From Lachnospiraceae bacterium (lineage in GTDB: Bacteria; Bacillota; Clostridia; Lachnospirales; Lachnospiraceae), in NCBI GenBank assembly GCA_900766915.1, contig CAAFXE010000106.1:1-35830 (forward strand): DNA of 35,830 nucleotides. Direction: 5' to 3'. Of the stretch, positions 23,579 to 31,903 are shown piece by piece. Below the pieces are notes generated by a model. The model was given only the letters and a program-made list of their open reading frames with translations, ran no database searches and was not told where the DNA came from. How positions within the stretch are numbered: the stretch's first letter is position 1; each line of letters starts with the position of its first letter. The position numbers were made by a program, and so were the translations under genes.

Positions 23579-25395
23579 CAAAAAACAATCGTTTTCTTAC
23601 ATATTTCAGTGAAAATGCGAAGCTTAAGACCAAATTTTTAGCTTCACATCTTATTTTTGTATTAATACCGCTGCTTTTATTTGCATCCTTTTTGTTCACA
23701 CAAATTTCTGATGTACTGGTTTCCAATACGATCCGTACCGAAGAATCTCTCATTGACCAGATGGATACCAACATTTCTGCCATCACCACAAAGATTGCGG
23801 CGATTCCGGGAGATATCCGGGAACAGGACTTTTTCATCAATGCCCTACGCTCTACCAGATATATGGAATACCGAAAAACGCCCGACTACTATGCAGATGC
23901 CACCTCCTTTTTTTCCTATATCTACAGCACAGAAGGGACCAATCATGTGAGGGATATTAAAATCTATGTGGACGAGCCCAGAAATTTTTTAATGGAAGAT
24001 TATCCTGACAGCAGGATTTTTCTGCCGATTGATGAGATCGCCGGTTCCTACTGGTACGGAATCTTTTCTTCCTCGGATCAGACATCTTTGTTCTGCCCTA
24101 AATTTTATTTATCTCCTTCTGAAATAGCAAATATCGCTGACACAGCTTATATTCACAAAGTGGACTATGCCGGATTTACGGCCTACATTGCCGTATATTT
24201 TTCCTCCACCACGTTTCAGAAGATCTTACTGGAAAATATCCGCACCACAGACAGTATTGCCTACATTCTCAACAGCAGGCAGTCCTTTGTTACCTACACC
24301 GATGCATCCCTGGCAGGACTTTATTTTATGAGATATGAGGAAATCCCCACTATCATCCCGACCCAGAAGGAATTTGTTTCCAGGGATCTGGTGGACCAGA
24401 ATATGTATATGGGATACCGAAGCATTGAAGGAACAGACTGGTATCTGGTATCTGCGGTGCCGGCTCGTCAGGTATACTCAGAGCAGAATTTCCTGCTGCG
24501 TCAGTTTCTGGTTTTCTCTCTGTTTTTGCTGACCATTTCCTGTTTTATGCCAATCATTACGACCAACAACATTACCCAGAGGATTTCTTCCGTCATTAAC
24601 CAGATGAAAGCAGTTCGAGAGGGTACCTTAAAGAAGCTCCCGGAAACAAAAGCCCGGGATGAAATCGGAGATCTGATCAACACCTATAATTATATGACCG
24701 ATGAGCTGGAAGATCTGATGGAACAGCAAAAACGCTCTGCGGAGGAGCTTCGAATTGCAGAATACCGGGCACTGCAGGCGCAGATCAATCCTCATTTTCT
24801 TTATAATATGCTGGATATGATCAACTGGCTGTCCAAAAGCGGAAAATCTGAGGAGGTGTCCATCGCGGTTCAGTATCTCTCAAAATTTTATAAACTGACC
24901 TTAAGCAAAAAAGAAGTAACCACCACCATTTCCGAGGAATTGCGCCATGCCGCCCTTTATATAAAGCTTCAGAATATGCGGTTTGAAAATAAAATTGACT
25001 TTCTCATTGACGTTCCTGATGAGATCTTAGACTGTGAAATACCAAAGCTTGTTTTACAGCCCATTGTGGAAAATTCCATTCTCCACGGTATTCTTGGAAA
25101 AGAATCCAAGGCCGGAACCATTGTCATCATGGCCTGGGTGGAAGGTGATGAAATCGTCTTTGTAGTCTCTGACGACGGTGTGGGAATCCCGCCTGAGCAG
25201 ATGGAACACATTTTAACCGGAGAAGGAAAGAGTAAAAGCGGCAATAACATCGGTATCTACAATACTCACCGCAGACTTCAGCTTTATTATAACAACCCGA
25301 ATTTCGGTCTTACCTACCGAAGCTCTCTCGGTTCCGGCACAGAGGTTGAAGTACGCATTCCCATGGTAGAATACATTCCCAAAGAAGCTTCATAG
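23575..25395 (+). CDS. YesM-type sensor histidine kinase
   Basis: A 606-residue membrane kinase. First membrane segment about 22-43, large extracellular sensor about 44-305, second segment about 311-335, HAMP about 337-390, then a His_kinase (PF06580) domain with phospho-acceptor His407 in NPHFLYN, and an ATPase domain with VLQPIVENSILHGI and DDGVGIP (533-539). The sensor region is of the Cache-like type. It pairs with the upstream regulator through a four-base overlap. The signal is not known; proximity suggests L-rhamnose, a rhamnose-containing oligosaccharide or the loaded binding protein. Confidence 0.93.
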   Translation: MTKNNRFLTYFSENAKLKTKFLASHLIFVLIPLLLFASFLFTQISDVLVSNTIRTEESLIDQMDTNISAITTKIAAIPGDIREQDFFINALRSTRYMEYRKTPDYYADATSFFSYIYSTEGTNHVRDIKIYVDEPRNFLMEDYPDSRIFLPIDEIAGSYWYGIFSSSDQTSLFCPKFYLSPSEIANIADTAYIHKVDYAGFTAYIAVYFSSTTFQKILLENIRTTDSIAYILNSRQSFVTYTDASLAGLYFMRYEEIPTIIPTQKEFVSRDLVDQNMYMGYRSIEGTDWYLVSAVPARQVYSEQNFLLRQFLVFSLFLLTISCFMPIITTNNITQRISSVINQMKAVREGTLKKLPETKARDEIGDLINTYNYMTDELEDLMEQQKRSAEELRIAEYRALQAQINPHFLYNMLDMINWLSKSGKSEEVSIAVQYLSKFYKLTLSKKEVTTTISEELRHAALYIKLQNMRFENKIDFLIDVPDEILDCEIPKLVLQPIVENSILHGILGKESKAGTIVIMAWVEGDEIVFVVSDDGVGIPPEQMEHILTGEGKSKSGNNIGIYNTHRRLQLYYNNPNFGLTYRSSLGSGTEVEVRIPMVEYIPKEAS

Positions 25396-25415
25396 AATTT
25401 ATAGAAATCATAACG

Positions 25416-25452
25416 GAAGAGCGCCCCTGCAGACTTTGCAGGGGCGCTCTTC
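25416..25452. terminator. Strong terminator between kinase and rhaA
   Basis: Perfect 16-base G+C-rich arms (25416-25431 and 25437-25452) around GACTT, followed on the plus strand by TTTAGG. The two genes converge here, so it may act in both directions, although the T-run is short. Confidence 0.85.
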
Positions 25453-25496
25453 TTTAGGTTATGTTATGTAATTCAATTACGGAGTGGACAGTAACA

Positions 25497-26765
25497 TTAT
25501 GCTCTTTCAGCGAGAATCTTTTCTTCGTAAGCTTTTACTTCCGGTAACCATTCCAGGCCTTTTTTGATGCCTTTCTTTTCACAGTAGTAATCCCATACAA
25601 GAGCAAACGGAGCTGCTTTGAACTCCTCTTTCCATGCAAGTCTTGCTGTTACATCACCTGAAGCTTCAATTTCTTTCATCTTATCATTTGGCTGTAATAA
25701 TGCTGCAAGCATAGCTTTTCTTGTATTTCTAAGACCGATAACCCATGCAGCGATACGGTTGATGGAAGCATCAAAGAAGTCAGTTGCAACATAAGTATCC
25801 TGTAACTTGCCCATGCGTACAAGCTCTTCAAAGATTGCCTTTGTTTCATCATCCCAGCCTACTACATGGTCTGAATCCCAGCGTACGGCACGTGTTACAT
25901 GAAGAAGCACATGCTTGTCAAATGCATAGACTCCGGAAAGCTTATTGGAAACGGTTTCTGTCGGATGATAGTGTCCGTTGTCCAGTGTCATGATGATATG
26001 ATCTTTATTTGCTCTCATGACATATCCCATACAGAATTCATGAGAACCTACAGTGTAGCTTTCAGCACCGATACCGAATACTTTGGATTCGATACCATCC
26101 ATAACACCTACAACATCTTCTGTTGCTGCAAAGATTTCATCATAAGACTGTTTTAATCTTAATCTTGGAGACAGGGTATCAACAGGAACTTCCTTATCTC
26201 CGTCCGGTGTCCAGTGATTGATCACACAGGTCTTACCTGTTTTTTCATAGAAATACTGTCCGATACGACGGCATCTGATACCATGTTCAACCCAGAATTT
26301 ACGAACCTCTTCATCGGCACAGGAAAGTGTTCCCTTATCTGTGCTAAGTGGATGTGCAAAGTAAGTTGGGTTAAAATCAAGACCGATTCCCTTCTCTACT
26401 GCCCAGTCAACCCATTTGTCAAAATGCTTTGGCTCAATAGCGTTACGGTCTACGAATTCATCTGATTCGGAATAATTTGCATGAATATTGACTTTTAATT
26501 CACCCGGAATGTGTTTCATAGCTGCTTCGATATCAGCGCGGAGCTGTTCGCCATTGGTAGCTTTTCCAGGATAGTTACCTGTTGTCTGGATACCGCCTGA
26601 TAAAGATTTATCTTCTTTACATTCTAATCCGCCTACATCATCACCCTGCCAGCAATGCATGGAAATCGGGGTAGAATCTGCGATCTCAATAGCCTTGTCC
26701 ACGTCGATGCCATACTGTGCATAAAACTCTTTTGCCAGTTCATAACCTTTGTTTACGTCGTACAT
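25497..26765 (-). CDS. rhaA: L-rhamnose isomerase
   Basis: A 422-residue cytosolic metal-dependent isomerase converting L-rhamnose to L-rhamnulose. The usual landmarks are intact: PISMHCWQGDDVGGLE near residue 33, the Gly-rich GGIQTTGNYPGKA, VNIHANYSE, INHWTPDGDKEVPVD, and MTLDNGHYHPTETVSNKLS (metal site). Length matches the family. AGGAGGTAATTACA precedes the ATG. Neither rhamnulokinase nor rhamnulose-1-phosphate aldolase is in the window. It converges with the kinase gene and lies downstream of an AraC regulator separated by hairpins and a promoter. Confidence 0.97.
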   Translation of the reverse strand: MYDVNKGYELAKEFYAQYGIDVDKAIEIADSTPISMHCWQGDDVGGLECKEDKSLSGGIQTTGNYPGKATNGEQLRADIEAAMKHIPGELKVNIHANYSESDEFVDRNAIEPKHFDKWVDWAVEKGIGLDFNPTYFAHPLSTDKGTLSCADEEVRKFWVEHGIRCRRIGQYFYEKTGKTCVINHWTPDGDKEVPVDTLSPRLRLKQSYDEIFAATEDVVGVMDGIESKVFGIGAESYTVGSHEFCMGYVMRANKDHIIMTLDNGHYHPTETVSNKLSGVYAFDKHVLLHVTRAVRWDSDHVVGWDDETKAIFEELVRMGKLQDTYVATDFFDASINRIAAWVIGLRNTRKAMLAALLQPNDKMKEIEASGDVTARLAWKEEFKAAPFALVWDYYCEKKGIKKGLEWLPEVKAYEEKILAERA

Positions 26766-26823
26766 TGTAATTACCTCCTGAAGTTTTCACGTTTCCTTAA
26801 AGCACTATTGCTTTGTTGATTAT

Positions 26824-26852
26824 ATTATATCCACGGTAAGACAATAAAACAA
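26824..26852 (-). promoter_or_regulatory. rhaA promoter
   Basis: Minus strand TTGTTT (26847-26852), 17-base spacer, TATAAT (26824-26829); a second TATAAT overlaps at 26819-26824. The -35 is weak, consistent with activation. Confidence 0.6.
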
Positions 26853-26881
26853 GGACGTAATTACACTGTTTTTACGTCCTT
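26851..26881 (-). terminator. Terminator-like hairpin just upstream of the rhaA promoter
   Basis: AAGGACGTAA (26851-26860) pairs exactly with TTACGTCCTT (26872-26881). The minus strand then reads GTTTTATTG. It overlaps the -35 region by two bases. A neighbouring smaller hairpin, CGTTACT/AGTAACG, lies at 26887-26914. Confidence 0.65.
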
Positions 26882-26917
26882 ATTTTCGTTACTGTTCTCT
26901 TCGCTCCAGTAACGAGC

Positions 26918-26955
26918 AAAAATCCATGCAAAATTTGCTTCGCAAATGGATTTTT
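26918..26955 (-). terminator. Terminator of the AraC gene
   Basis: AAAAATCCAT (26918-26927) pairs with ATGGATTTTT (26946-26955), with TTTGC/GCAAA nested inside. On the minus strand it ends in a TTTTT run before GCTCG. It overlaps the AraC stop codon (26954-26956). Confidence 0.75.
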
Positions 26956-27928
26956 AATTGTTATCATTTTTCCATTTTCTGTACTGTTTGGGACTCATAT
27001 GGTAGGTTTCCTTAAAAATCCTGTGGAAGTAGCTGGTGTTATCGTAGCCAACCATCTCAATAATATCCGTGACCGGTATTTTTGTGTATTCCAAAAGATT
27101 TGCAGCCCGAAGAAGCCTTTGCTGTTTTAAAAGCTCCTTAAAGGTCTGTCCGGTACTCTTTTTGACGATCTTACTCATGGTAGACAAAGCCACATTCATC
27201 TCTGCTGAGAGTTCTTCCAGAGTCGCCGTTTTATACTGATCCTCAATATATTTCATGATCTCCGGAGCAAATACATCCTGAAATACGTCATTATGGTATT
27301 GTGCCAGCTTATCTGTATGATTAGAAAGCTGCATAAATAAAATTCCCATGGTCATCTGGTTCATCTGACGATGGTGAAGAGGACGGTTTAAGAGGTTCCA
27401 CACCAGATTCTCAATGAGATTCTGGATCGGAATTACCTCTGCAACCTGATAATGAAGGTAATTTGGCCCGTCCCCTTTATTTCTCAATCCCTGTAAAATA
27501 AACTCCGACAGCTCATTTCCCTTATCCAGCATGGGAAGCACCTGATCGAAAAACTGGGGCTGGATCATAAAATTGATGCCGATATCATTCTCCCCTGCCT
27601 CCGCAATTTCCTGATAGGACAGCTGGTTTAAAAATAAAAGCTCCCCAGCTTTCAGTTCGATCTCCGTGTTACCGTCGATTCTGTGGAAAGTATGTCCCTC
27701 ACACATATAAAGAATCTCAATAAAATTATGCCGGTGTCCCGGAAAGGGAATGAACCGGGTATGGGTACGGATATCAATGAGCCTGCCCTTTTCCAGCATT
27801 TTGCGGCTGTCAATGGTAAACTCCTCTGACGCAGTATAAATATCCTTCTGAATCTCTTTCCGTTCCTCTAAGATCTTTCGTTCCTCCTCCGTAATGGGAC
27901 GAAGCATTTTCAAGAGTTCTTCCTTCAT
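26954..27928 (-). CDS. AraC-family regulator, probable rhamnose regulator
   Basis: A 324-residue transcription factor. Residues about 50-130 form an AraC-type cupin (FPGHRHNFIEILYMCEG, ELKAGELLFLNQ). About 225-322 is the two-helix-turn-helix DNA-binding domain (ATLEELSAEMNVALSTMSKIV and PVTDIIEMVGYDNTSYFHRI, ending MSPKQYRKWK). AGGGAAAG precedes the start. It lies just upstream of rhaA in the same direction, and 16 bases after the cation transporter gene, with which it is probably cotranscribed. Control of rhaA and the transporter is inferred from position. Confidence 0.88.
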   Translation of the reverse strand: MKEELLKMLRPITEEERKILEERKEIQKDIYTASEEFTIDSRKMLEKGRLIDIRTHTRFIPFPGHRHNFIEILYMCEGHTFHRIDGNTEIELKAGELLFLNQLSYQEIAEAGENDIGINFMIQPQFFDQVLPMLDKGNELSEFILQGLRNKGDGPNYLHYQVAEVIPIQNLIENLVWNLLNRPLHHRQMNQMTMGILFMQLSNHTDKLAQYHNDVFQDVFAPEIMKYIEDQYKTATLEELSAEMNVALSTMSKIVKKSTGQTFKELLKQQRLLRAANLLEYTKIPVTDIIEMVGYDNTSYFHRIFKETYHMSPKQYRKWKNDNN

Positions 27929-27944
27929 ATTCTTTCCCTTTTTA

Positions 27945-29111
27945 TTAAACGTAGCTTTGTTCTACCTTGATGACTGCAAAGTAATGGGAATCCCGGTCGT
28001 GGATCTTTTGCTTCATGTCACATTCAATCTCCCTGGCCTGTGGCATGTCTGCTGCATCCACCACCAGATCAAAGATCAGATTGGTGTGAGTATTGCCCCT
28101 TGCCATACGAAAATCGTGGATTTTCCATTCTTCGTTTTCCTCATGGATCACAGCCTCCACCATGTTGCGGGCATCTTTTAATTCTTCATCGTCCGTCACC
28201 ACCGGATCCATATGGATGGTAGCCTCATACTGCAGTTCCTGCTCCAGCTTTTTCTCAATATTGTCAATGAGATCATGGGCTTCCAGAATGTCCACCTGGT
28301 AGGTCACCTCTGCATGTAAAGATACCATTCTACGTCCCGGGCCGTAATCATGAATAACCAGATCATGGATCCCCAGAATCAATGGTTCACTTAAGACTAG
28401 TTCCTGTATCTTTTTCACGATCTCCGGATCCGGAGCGGAACCAAGGAGAGGCTGAATCGTATCCTTTGCAGCATGATATCCTGCAAGCAGTACCAGAATC
28501 GCTACAACTGCACCGATGTATCCGTCCAGATTAATATGAAAGAAATAAAAGATCAGCATTCCCACTAAAACTGCTCCCGTGGAAATACAGTCGCTTAAGG
28601 AATCTGTTCCTGTCGCCTTCATAGCCTCAGAGGAAATCTTTTTTCCCAGTGTAAAATTAAAGTAGGCCATCCAAAATTTTAGGAGAATGGCAGCTGCCAA
28701 AATCAGCACGGAAACTGCTTTAAATTCCAATGCCTCCGGATGAAAGATCTTTTCCACAGAGGATTTTAAAAGCTCAAAGCCCATAAACAGGATCGCCACA
28801 GCCACAAAGAGCCCCGATAAATATTCGATTCTTCCATGTCCGAAAGGATGCTCTGTATCTGCAGGTTTTCCTGCCATCTTAAAGCCAATCAGAGTAACTA
28901 CAGAAGAACCTGCATCTGATAAGTTGTTAAATGCATCTGCCATAATAGACACAGCCCCGGTCACCAGTCCGGCAAACATCTTTAACAGGAAAAGAACCAC
29001 GTTGCAGCAGATTCCTACACTTCCGCTTAGGACTCCATATTCCTCCCGAACCTTAGGATCCGCCACATTTTCCGAATCCTTAATAAATGTACGTACTAAA
29101 AGTTTTATCAT
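27945..29111 (-). CDS. Cation diffusion facilitator, probably Mn/Fe-type
   Basis: A 388-residue CDF family metal exporter. About six membrane segments lie in residues 25-205, with a metal site N62-x3-D66 (DAFNNLSD) in helix 2 and D170-x3-D174 (TDSLSD) in helix 5. Zinc CDFs such as E. coli YiiP have His-x3-Asp in helix 5; its absence argues for manganese or iron. The C-terminal cytoplasmic domain (about 210-290) follows, and a further about 90-residue extension (290-388) reads like a second such domain. The ATG at 29111 follows GGAGTGAGAAA; upstream in-frame codons lack a site. It precedes the AraC gene by 16 bases. Confidence 0.9.
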   Translation of the reverse strand: MIKLLVRTFIKDSENVADPKVREEYGVLSGSVGICCNVVLFLLKMFAGLVTGAVSIMADAFNNLSDAGSSVVTLIGFKMAGKPADTEHPFGHGRIEYLSGLFVAVAILFMGFELLKSSVEKIFHPEALEFKAVSVLILAAAILLKFWMAYFNFTLGKKISSEAMKATGTDSLSDCISTGAVLVGMLIFYFFHINLDGYIGAVVAILVLLAGYHAAKDTIQPLLGSAPDPEIVKKIQELVLSEPLILGIHDLVIHDYGPGRRMVSLHAEVTYQVDILEAHDLIDNIEKKLEQELQYEATIHMDPVVTDDEELKDARNMVEAVIHEENEEWKIHDFRMARGNTHTNLIFDLVVDAADMPQAREIECDMKQKIHDRDSHYFAVIKVEQSYV

Positions 29112-29176
29112 TTTCTCACTCCTCATATTTTGCCAGTTACAACTACCATATTTTAACATACGCACCACAGAAAAAA

Positions 29177-29202
29177 AAGAGCACATCCCTAGATGTACTC
29201 TT
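29177..29202 (-). terminator. Terminator of the amino-acid ABC operon
   Basis: AAGAGTACATC and GATGTGCTCTT (minus) pair around four bases and are followed by TTTTTT. It lies 17 bases after the ATPase stop. Confidence 0.92.
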
Positions 29203-29218
29203 AAAATCCTTATAAAGA

Positions 29219-29989
29219 TTATAATACCTTGCTTAAAAAGCCCTGTAATCTGGCATTCTTTGGATGTTCAAAGAATTCCTTCGGTTCATTTTCTTCCATG
29301 ATAATGCCTTCATCAATGAAGATCACACGGTTGGCCACTTCTTTGGCAAAGCCCATTTCATGAGTTACCACAACCATGGTAAGTCCATCTTTTGCAAGAG
29401 ATTTCATTAAATCCAGAACTTCTCCAACCATTTCCGGATCCAGAGCCGAGGTGGGTTCATCAAAAAGAACCACGTCCGGATTCATAGCCAAAGCTCTTAT
29501 AATGGCTACACGCTGCTTTTGTCCACCTGAAAGAGTCGACGGATACGCATCTGCTTTGTCTTCCAGACCGATTCGTTTTAACAAATCCATGGCCTCTTCT
29601 CTTGCCTGCGCAATGATCTGTGCTTTTGTGGTTGTTCTTTCAGATTTTTTTGTCTTTTTCAGTTCCTGACATCTGATATGAACCGGTGCCAGCATAATAT
29701 TTTCAATCACAGTTTTGTTGTTAAACAGGTTAAAGTGCTGGAACACCATTCCCATTTTTCTGCGATGTATATTGATGTCCACGCTCATGTCAGCAATATC
29801 CACACCGTTGAAAATAATCTGTCCGCTGGATGGATCCTCCATACAATTCAAACAACGAAGGAATGTACTTTTACCGGAACCTGATGGTCCAATGACGCAA
29901 ACGATATCTCCCTTATTGATCGTTACATTGATTCCGTTTAAAACGTGATTTCCATTAAAGTCTTTTTTCAGGTTAATTACGTCGATCAC
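29219..29989 (-). CDS. Polar amino-acid ABC transporter ATPase
   Basis: A 256-residue ATPase of the GlnQ/HisP group. Walker A GPSGSGKST, Q-loop VFQHFNLF, signature LSGGQKQRVAIIRAL, Walker B VVLFDEPTSALD, H-loop VVTHEMGF. A Lys/Thr-rich insertion near residue 110-130 is seen in other clostridial members. The start is a GTG at 29989, overlapping the permease end by 17 bases; its ribosome site (GGAG, 11 bases away) is long-spaced, so coupling is likely. Last gene of binding protein, permease, ATPase. Confidence 0.94.
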   Translation of the reverse strand: MIDVINLKKDFNGNHVLNGINVTINKGDIVCVIGPSGSGKSTFLRCLNCMEDPSSGQIIFNGVDIADMSVDINIHRRKMGMVFQHFNLFNNKTVIENIMLAPVHIRCQELKKTKKSERTTTKAQIIAQAREEAMDLLKRIGLEDKADAYPSTLSGGQKQRVAIIRALAMNPDVVLFDEPTSALDPEMVGEVLDLMKSLAKDGLTMVVVTHEMGFAKEVANRVIFIDEGIIMEENEPKEFFEHPKNARLQGFLSKVL

Positions 29990-30683
29990 TTTTTCTCAGG
30001 CTCCTTTCCATGATTTTAATTCCAAAACTAATGAGCAGTACCAATACAATATAAATCAATGCCATCACAATGTATGGAACCATAAATTCATAGCTGTTTG
30101 ATCCAATATAACGGAATGCAACATAAAGATCTGCCGCACCAACAAAGCTGACTACGGATGTTTCCTTCACCAGTGCGATAAATTCATTACCTAAAGTCGG
30201 CAGGATATTTTTTACTGCCTGCGGAATGACGATCTTCATCATTGTTGTACCGAAACTTAAACCGAGTGCACGCCCTGCTTCCATCTGTCCATGGTCAACA
30301 GAAAGTATTCCGCTTCGCATGATTTCCGAAATATATGCACCACTGTTTAAACCAAATACCATCATGGAAACCTGAACACCTGACATTTTCACTCCCATCA
30401 ACGGAAGCAATACATAGTAAAAGATCAACAGCTGTACTACGATCGGTGTTCCTCGAAACAGACCTACATAAAAACTGCAAAATCCATTCAATACACGCGG
30501 CAGACGTTTGTATTTTGGAATTACACGTACGGTAGCAATTAGTGTACCGATGATAATACCGATAACCAGACCGGTAATTGCAATTAATAAGGTATTTTTT
30601 AAACCTTCAATTACACGCGTATAGCCTTGCTGTGCAATGAAGATTTCCATAAACTTTGCGATTTTTGCATCAAAGCTCCCCAT
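29973..30683 (-). CDS. Polar amino-acid ABC transporter permease
   Basis: A 236-residue inner membrane protein of the HisM/GlnP family (His/Glu/Gln/Arg/opine permeases), with about five membrane segments. The N-terminal GLKNTLLIAITGLVIGIIIG, FRGTPIVVQLL, and the EAA loop MEAGRALGLSFGTTMMKIVI are typical. GGGGAGAATTTC precedes the ATG. It is separated from the binding-protein gene by a strong hairpin. Confidence 0.94.
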   Translation of the reverse strand: MGSFDAKIAKFMEIFIAQQGYTRVIEGLKNTLLIAITGLVIGIIIGTLIATVRVIPKYKRLPRVLNGFCSFYVGLFRGTPIVVQLLIFYYVLLPLMGVKMSGVQVSMMVFGLNSGAYISEIMRSGILSVDHGQMEAGRALGLSFGTTMMKIVIPQAVKNILPTLGNEFIALVKETSVVSFVGAADLYVAFRYIGSNSYEFMVPYIVMALIYIVLVLLISFGIKIMERSLRKSDRRN

Positions 30684-30707
30684 GAAATTCTCCCCGTTTC
30701 CGCTGAA

Positions 30708-30736
30708 AGAGTGCTGTACTACAAGTACAGCACTCT
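30708..30736. terminator. Strong hairpin between binding protein and permease genes
   Basis: AGAGTGCTGTACT (30708-30720) and its exact reverse complement (30724-30736) flank ACA. The minus-strand tail (TTTCAGCGG) has only three Ts, so partial read-through is expected, giving more binding protein than permease. Confidence 0.8.
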
Positions 30737-30754
30737 CTGATTTTTATGTAACGA

Positions 30755-31624
30755 TTACTGTGCAATCAGTGCATTGATTGCTGTTGTGATAGCTACTGCC
30801 GGAGCTGCATCTAAGATTACATAATCAATGTTTCCATTTAACATATCCTGAACTGCTAAAGAACCATTGTCGTATCCTACACCAGTCACTGCATATCCAT
30901 CAAATCCCCAATCCGCATCACCTTCACAGTAGAACTGTGCAGTTGTACCTGACTGGAAACCAACCTTTGTAGAGCTGTCTTTTTCATTTAAAATTGCTGC
31001 CACTTCATCTGCTGTCTTGCATCCGTCAAATTCTGTGTTATCAGATTTTACAACGATCTTCTGTGATGCATTATAATAAGAATCAGTAAAGTTTACAGCT
31101 TCTTTTCTGTCTTCTGTAATGGTAAGACCTGCCATTGCAATATCACATTTGCTCTGTCCAACAGATAAACAAACCGCATCAAAACTCATGTTTACGATTA
31201 CAAGTTCTTTTCCAAGAGAATCTGCCAGTGCTTTTGCGATTTCCATATCGATTCCGTAATATTTATCACCTTCCATGTATTCGAAAGGTGCAAATTCTGC
31301 GTTTGTAGCAACAACCAGCTGATCTTTTGAAGCATCTTCAGTTGCTGAAACAACTGCTACCGGTTCACCATCACCAAAGTAGCGTTCACAAATTTCATCA
31401 AATGTTCCATCTTCCATGATTTGTGCAATAAACGCATTCGTCTGTTCTAATAATTCCGGCTGATTTTTATCCACACCAAATGCATATTCTTCACTTGTAA
31501 GTTCAACATCAATCACCTTTGCAGTTACAGGTGTCTCAGCAGTTTCTTCTTTTTTAGCTCCACATGCTGCTACGGAAAGAGCCATTGCTGCTGCTAAGAT
31601 CAGTGATAAAACTTTCTTTTTCAT
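30755..31624 (-). CDS. Polar amino-acid binding lipoprotein with circularly permuted domain order
   Basis: A 289-residue lipoprotein (lipobox SVAAC21). The family 3 core starts at about residue 102 (LVVATNAEFAPFEYMEGDKY, GIDMEIAKALADSLGKE, DIAMAGLTITEDRKEAVNFT) and runs to the normal GNIDYVILDAAPAV near the hinge, where the protein ends. The C-terminal block expected next is instead found at residues 37-84 (VIDVELTSEEYAFGVDKNQ, then ELLEQTNAFIAQIMEDGTF, EICERYFG). So the order is C-part, linker, N-part: a circular permutation. Both halves look intact. AAGGAGATTTTATT precedes the start. Ligand unknown; an ARG-box-like site upstream suggests arginine or a related basic amino acid, although the sequence alone cannot prove it. 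Confidence 0.85.
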   Translation of the reverse strand: MKKKVLSLILAAAMALSVAACGAKKEETAETPVTAKVIDVELTSEEYAFGVDKNQPELLEQTNAFIAQIMEDGTFDEICERYFGDGEPVAVVSATEDASKDQLVVATNAEFAPFEYMEGDKYYGIDMEIAKALADSLGKELVIVNMSFDAVCLSVGQSKCDIAMAGLTITEDRKEAVNFTDSYYNASQKIVVKSDNTEFDGCKTADEVAAILNEKDSSTKVGFQSGTTAQFYCEGDADWGFDGYAVTGVGYDNGSLAVQDMLNGNIDYVILDAAPAVAITTAINALIAQ

Positions 31625-31692
31625 AATAAAATCTCCTTCTTATCCTCTTTTATTCTCCCGGATGAATAAAACTTGATTTATGCATTTCTTTC

Positions 31693-31753
31693 TGCATAAA
31701 TATTCATTCCGTATATAGTTCCGAATTATATACCCTTCTTACAGAAAATTCAA
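31693..31753 (-). promoter_or_regulatory. Promoter of the amino-acid ABC operon with ARG-box-like site
   Basis: Minus strand TTGAAT (31748-31753), 17-base spacer, TATAAT (31725-31730). Downstream of the start, TGAATATTTATGCA (31706-31693) matches the ArgR consensus TGAATwwwwATTCA except for one base. It can also form a leader hairpin: TTTATGCA with TGCATAAA, enclosed by GAATGAATA with TTTATTCATC. Confidence 0.55.
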
Positions 31754-31844
31754 GCTTTTTTTTAAACTTTTCCTGGGAATTATTCTTGAGGTTCTTGAGA
31801 AAGTGATGAACCATTCTGACCATTTACGGCACACCGTTATAGTT

Positions 31845-31878
31845 ATAGAGGTCTCAGAAAAAATCCCGAGACCTCTAT
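31845..31878. terminator. Hairpin after the OB-domain gene
   Basis: ATAGAGGTCTC (31845-31855) and GAGACCTCTAT (31868-31878) are perfect 11-base arms. The loop has six T/A bases but no T-run follows on the minus strand. It ends the leftward three-gene operon and lies about 25 bases past its last stop. Confidence 0.6.
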
Positions 31879-31903
31879 TTAGGATCGTATTTGCATCTGC
31901 TGA

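Noticed and set aside
31640..31720. T-box or amino-acid riboswitch before the ABC operon
   Set aside because: The leader is short (about 90 bases), with no T-box sequence, specifier-loop layout or terminator before the start codon; an ARG-box reading is simpler.
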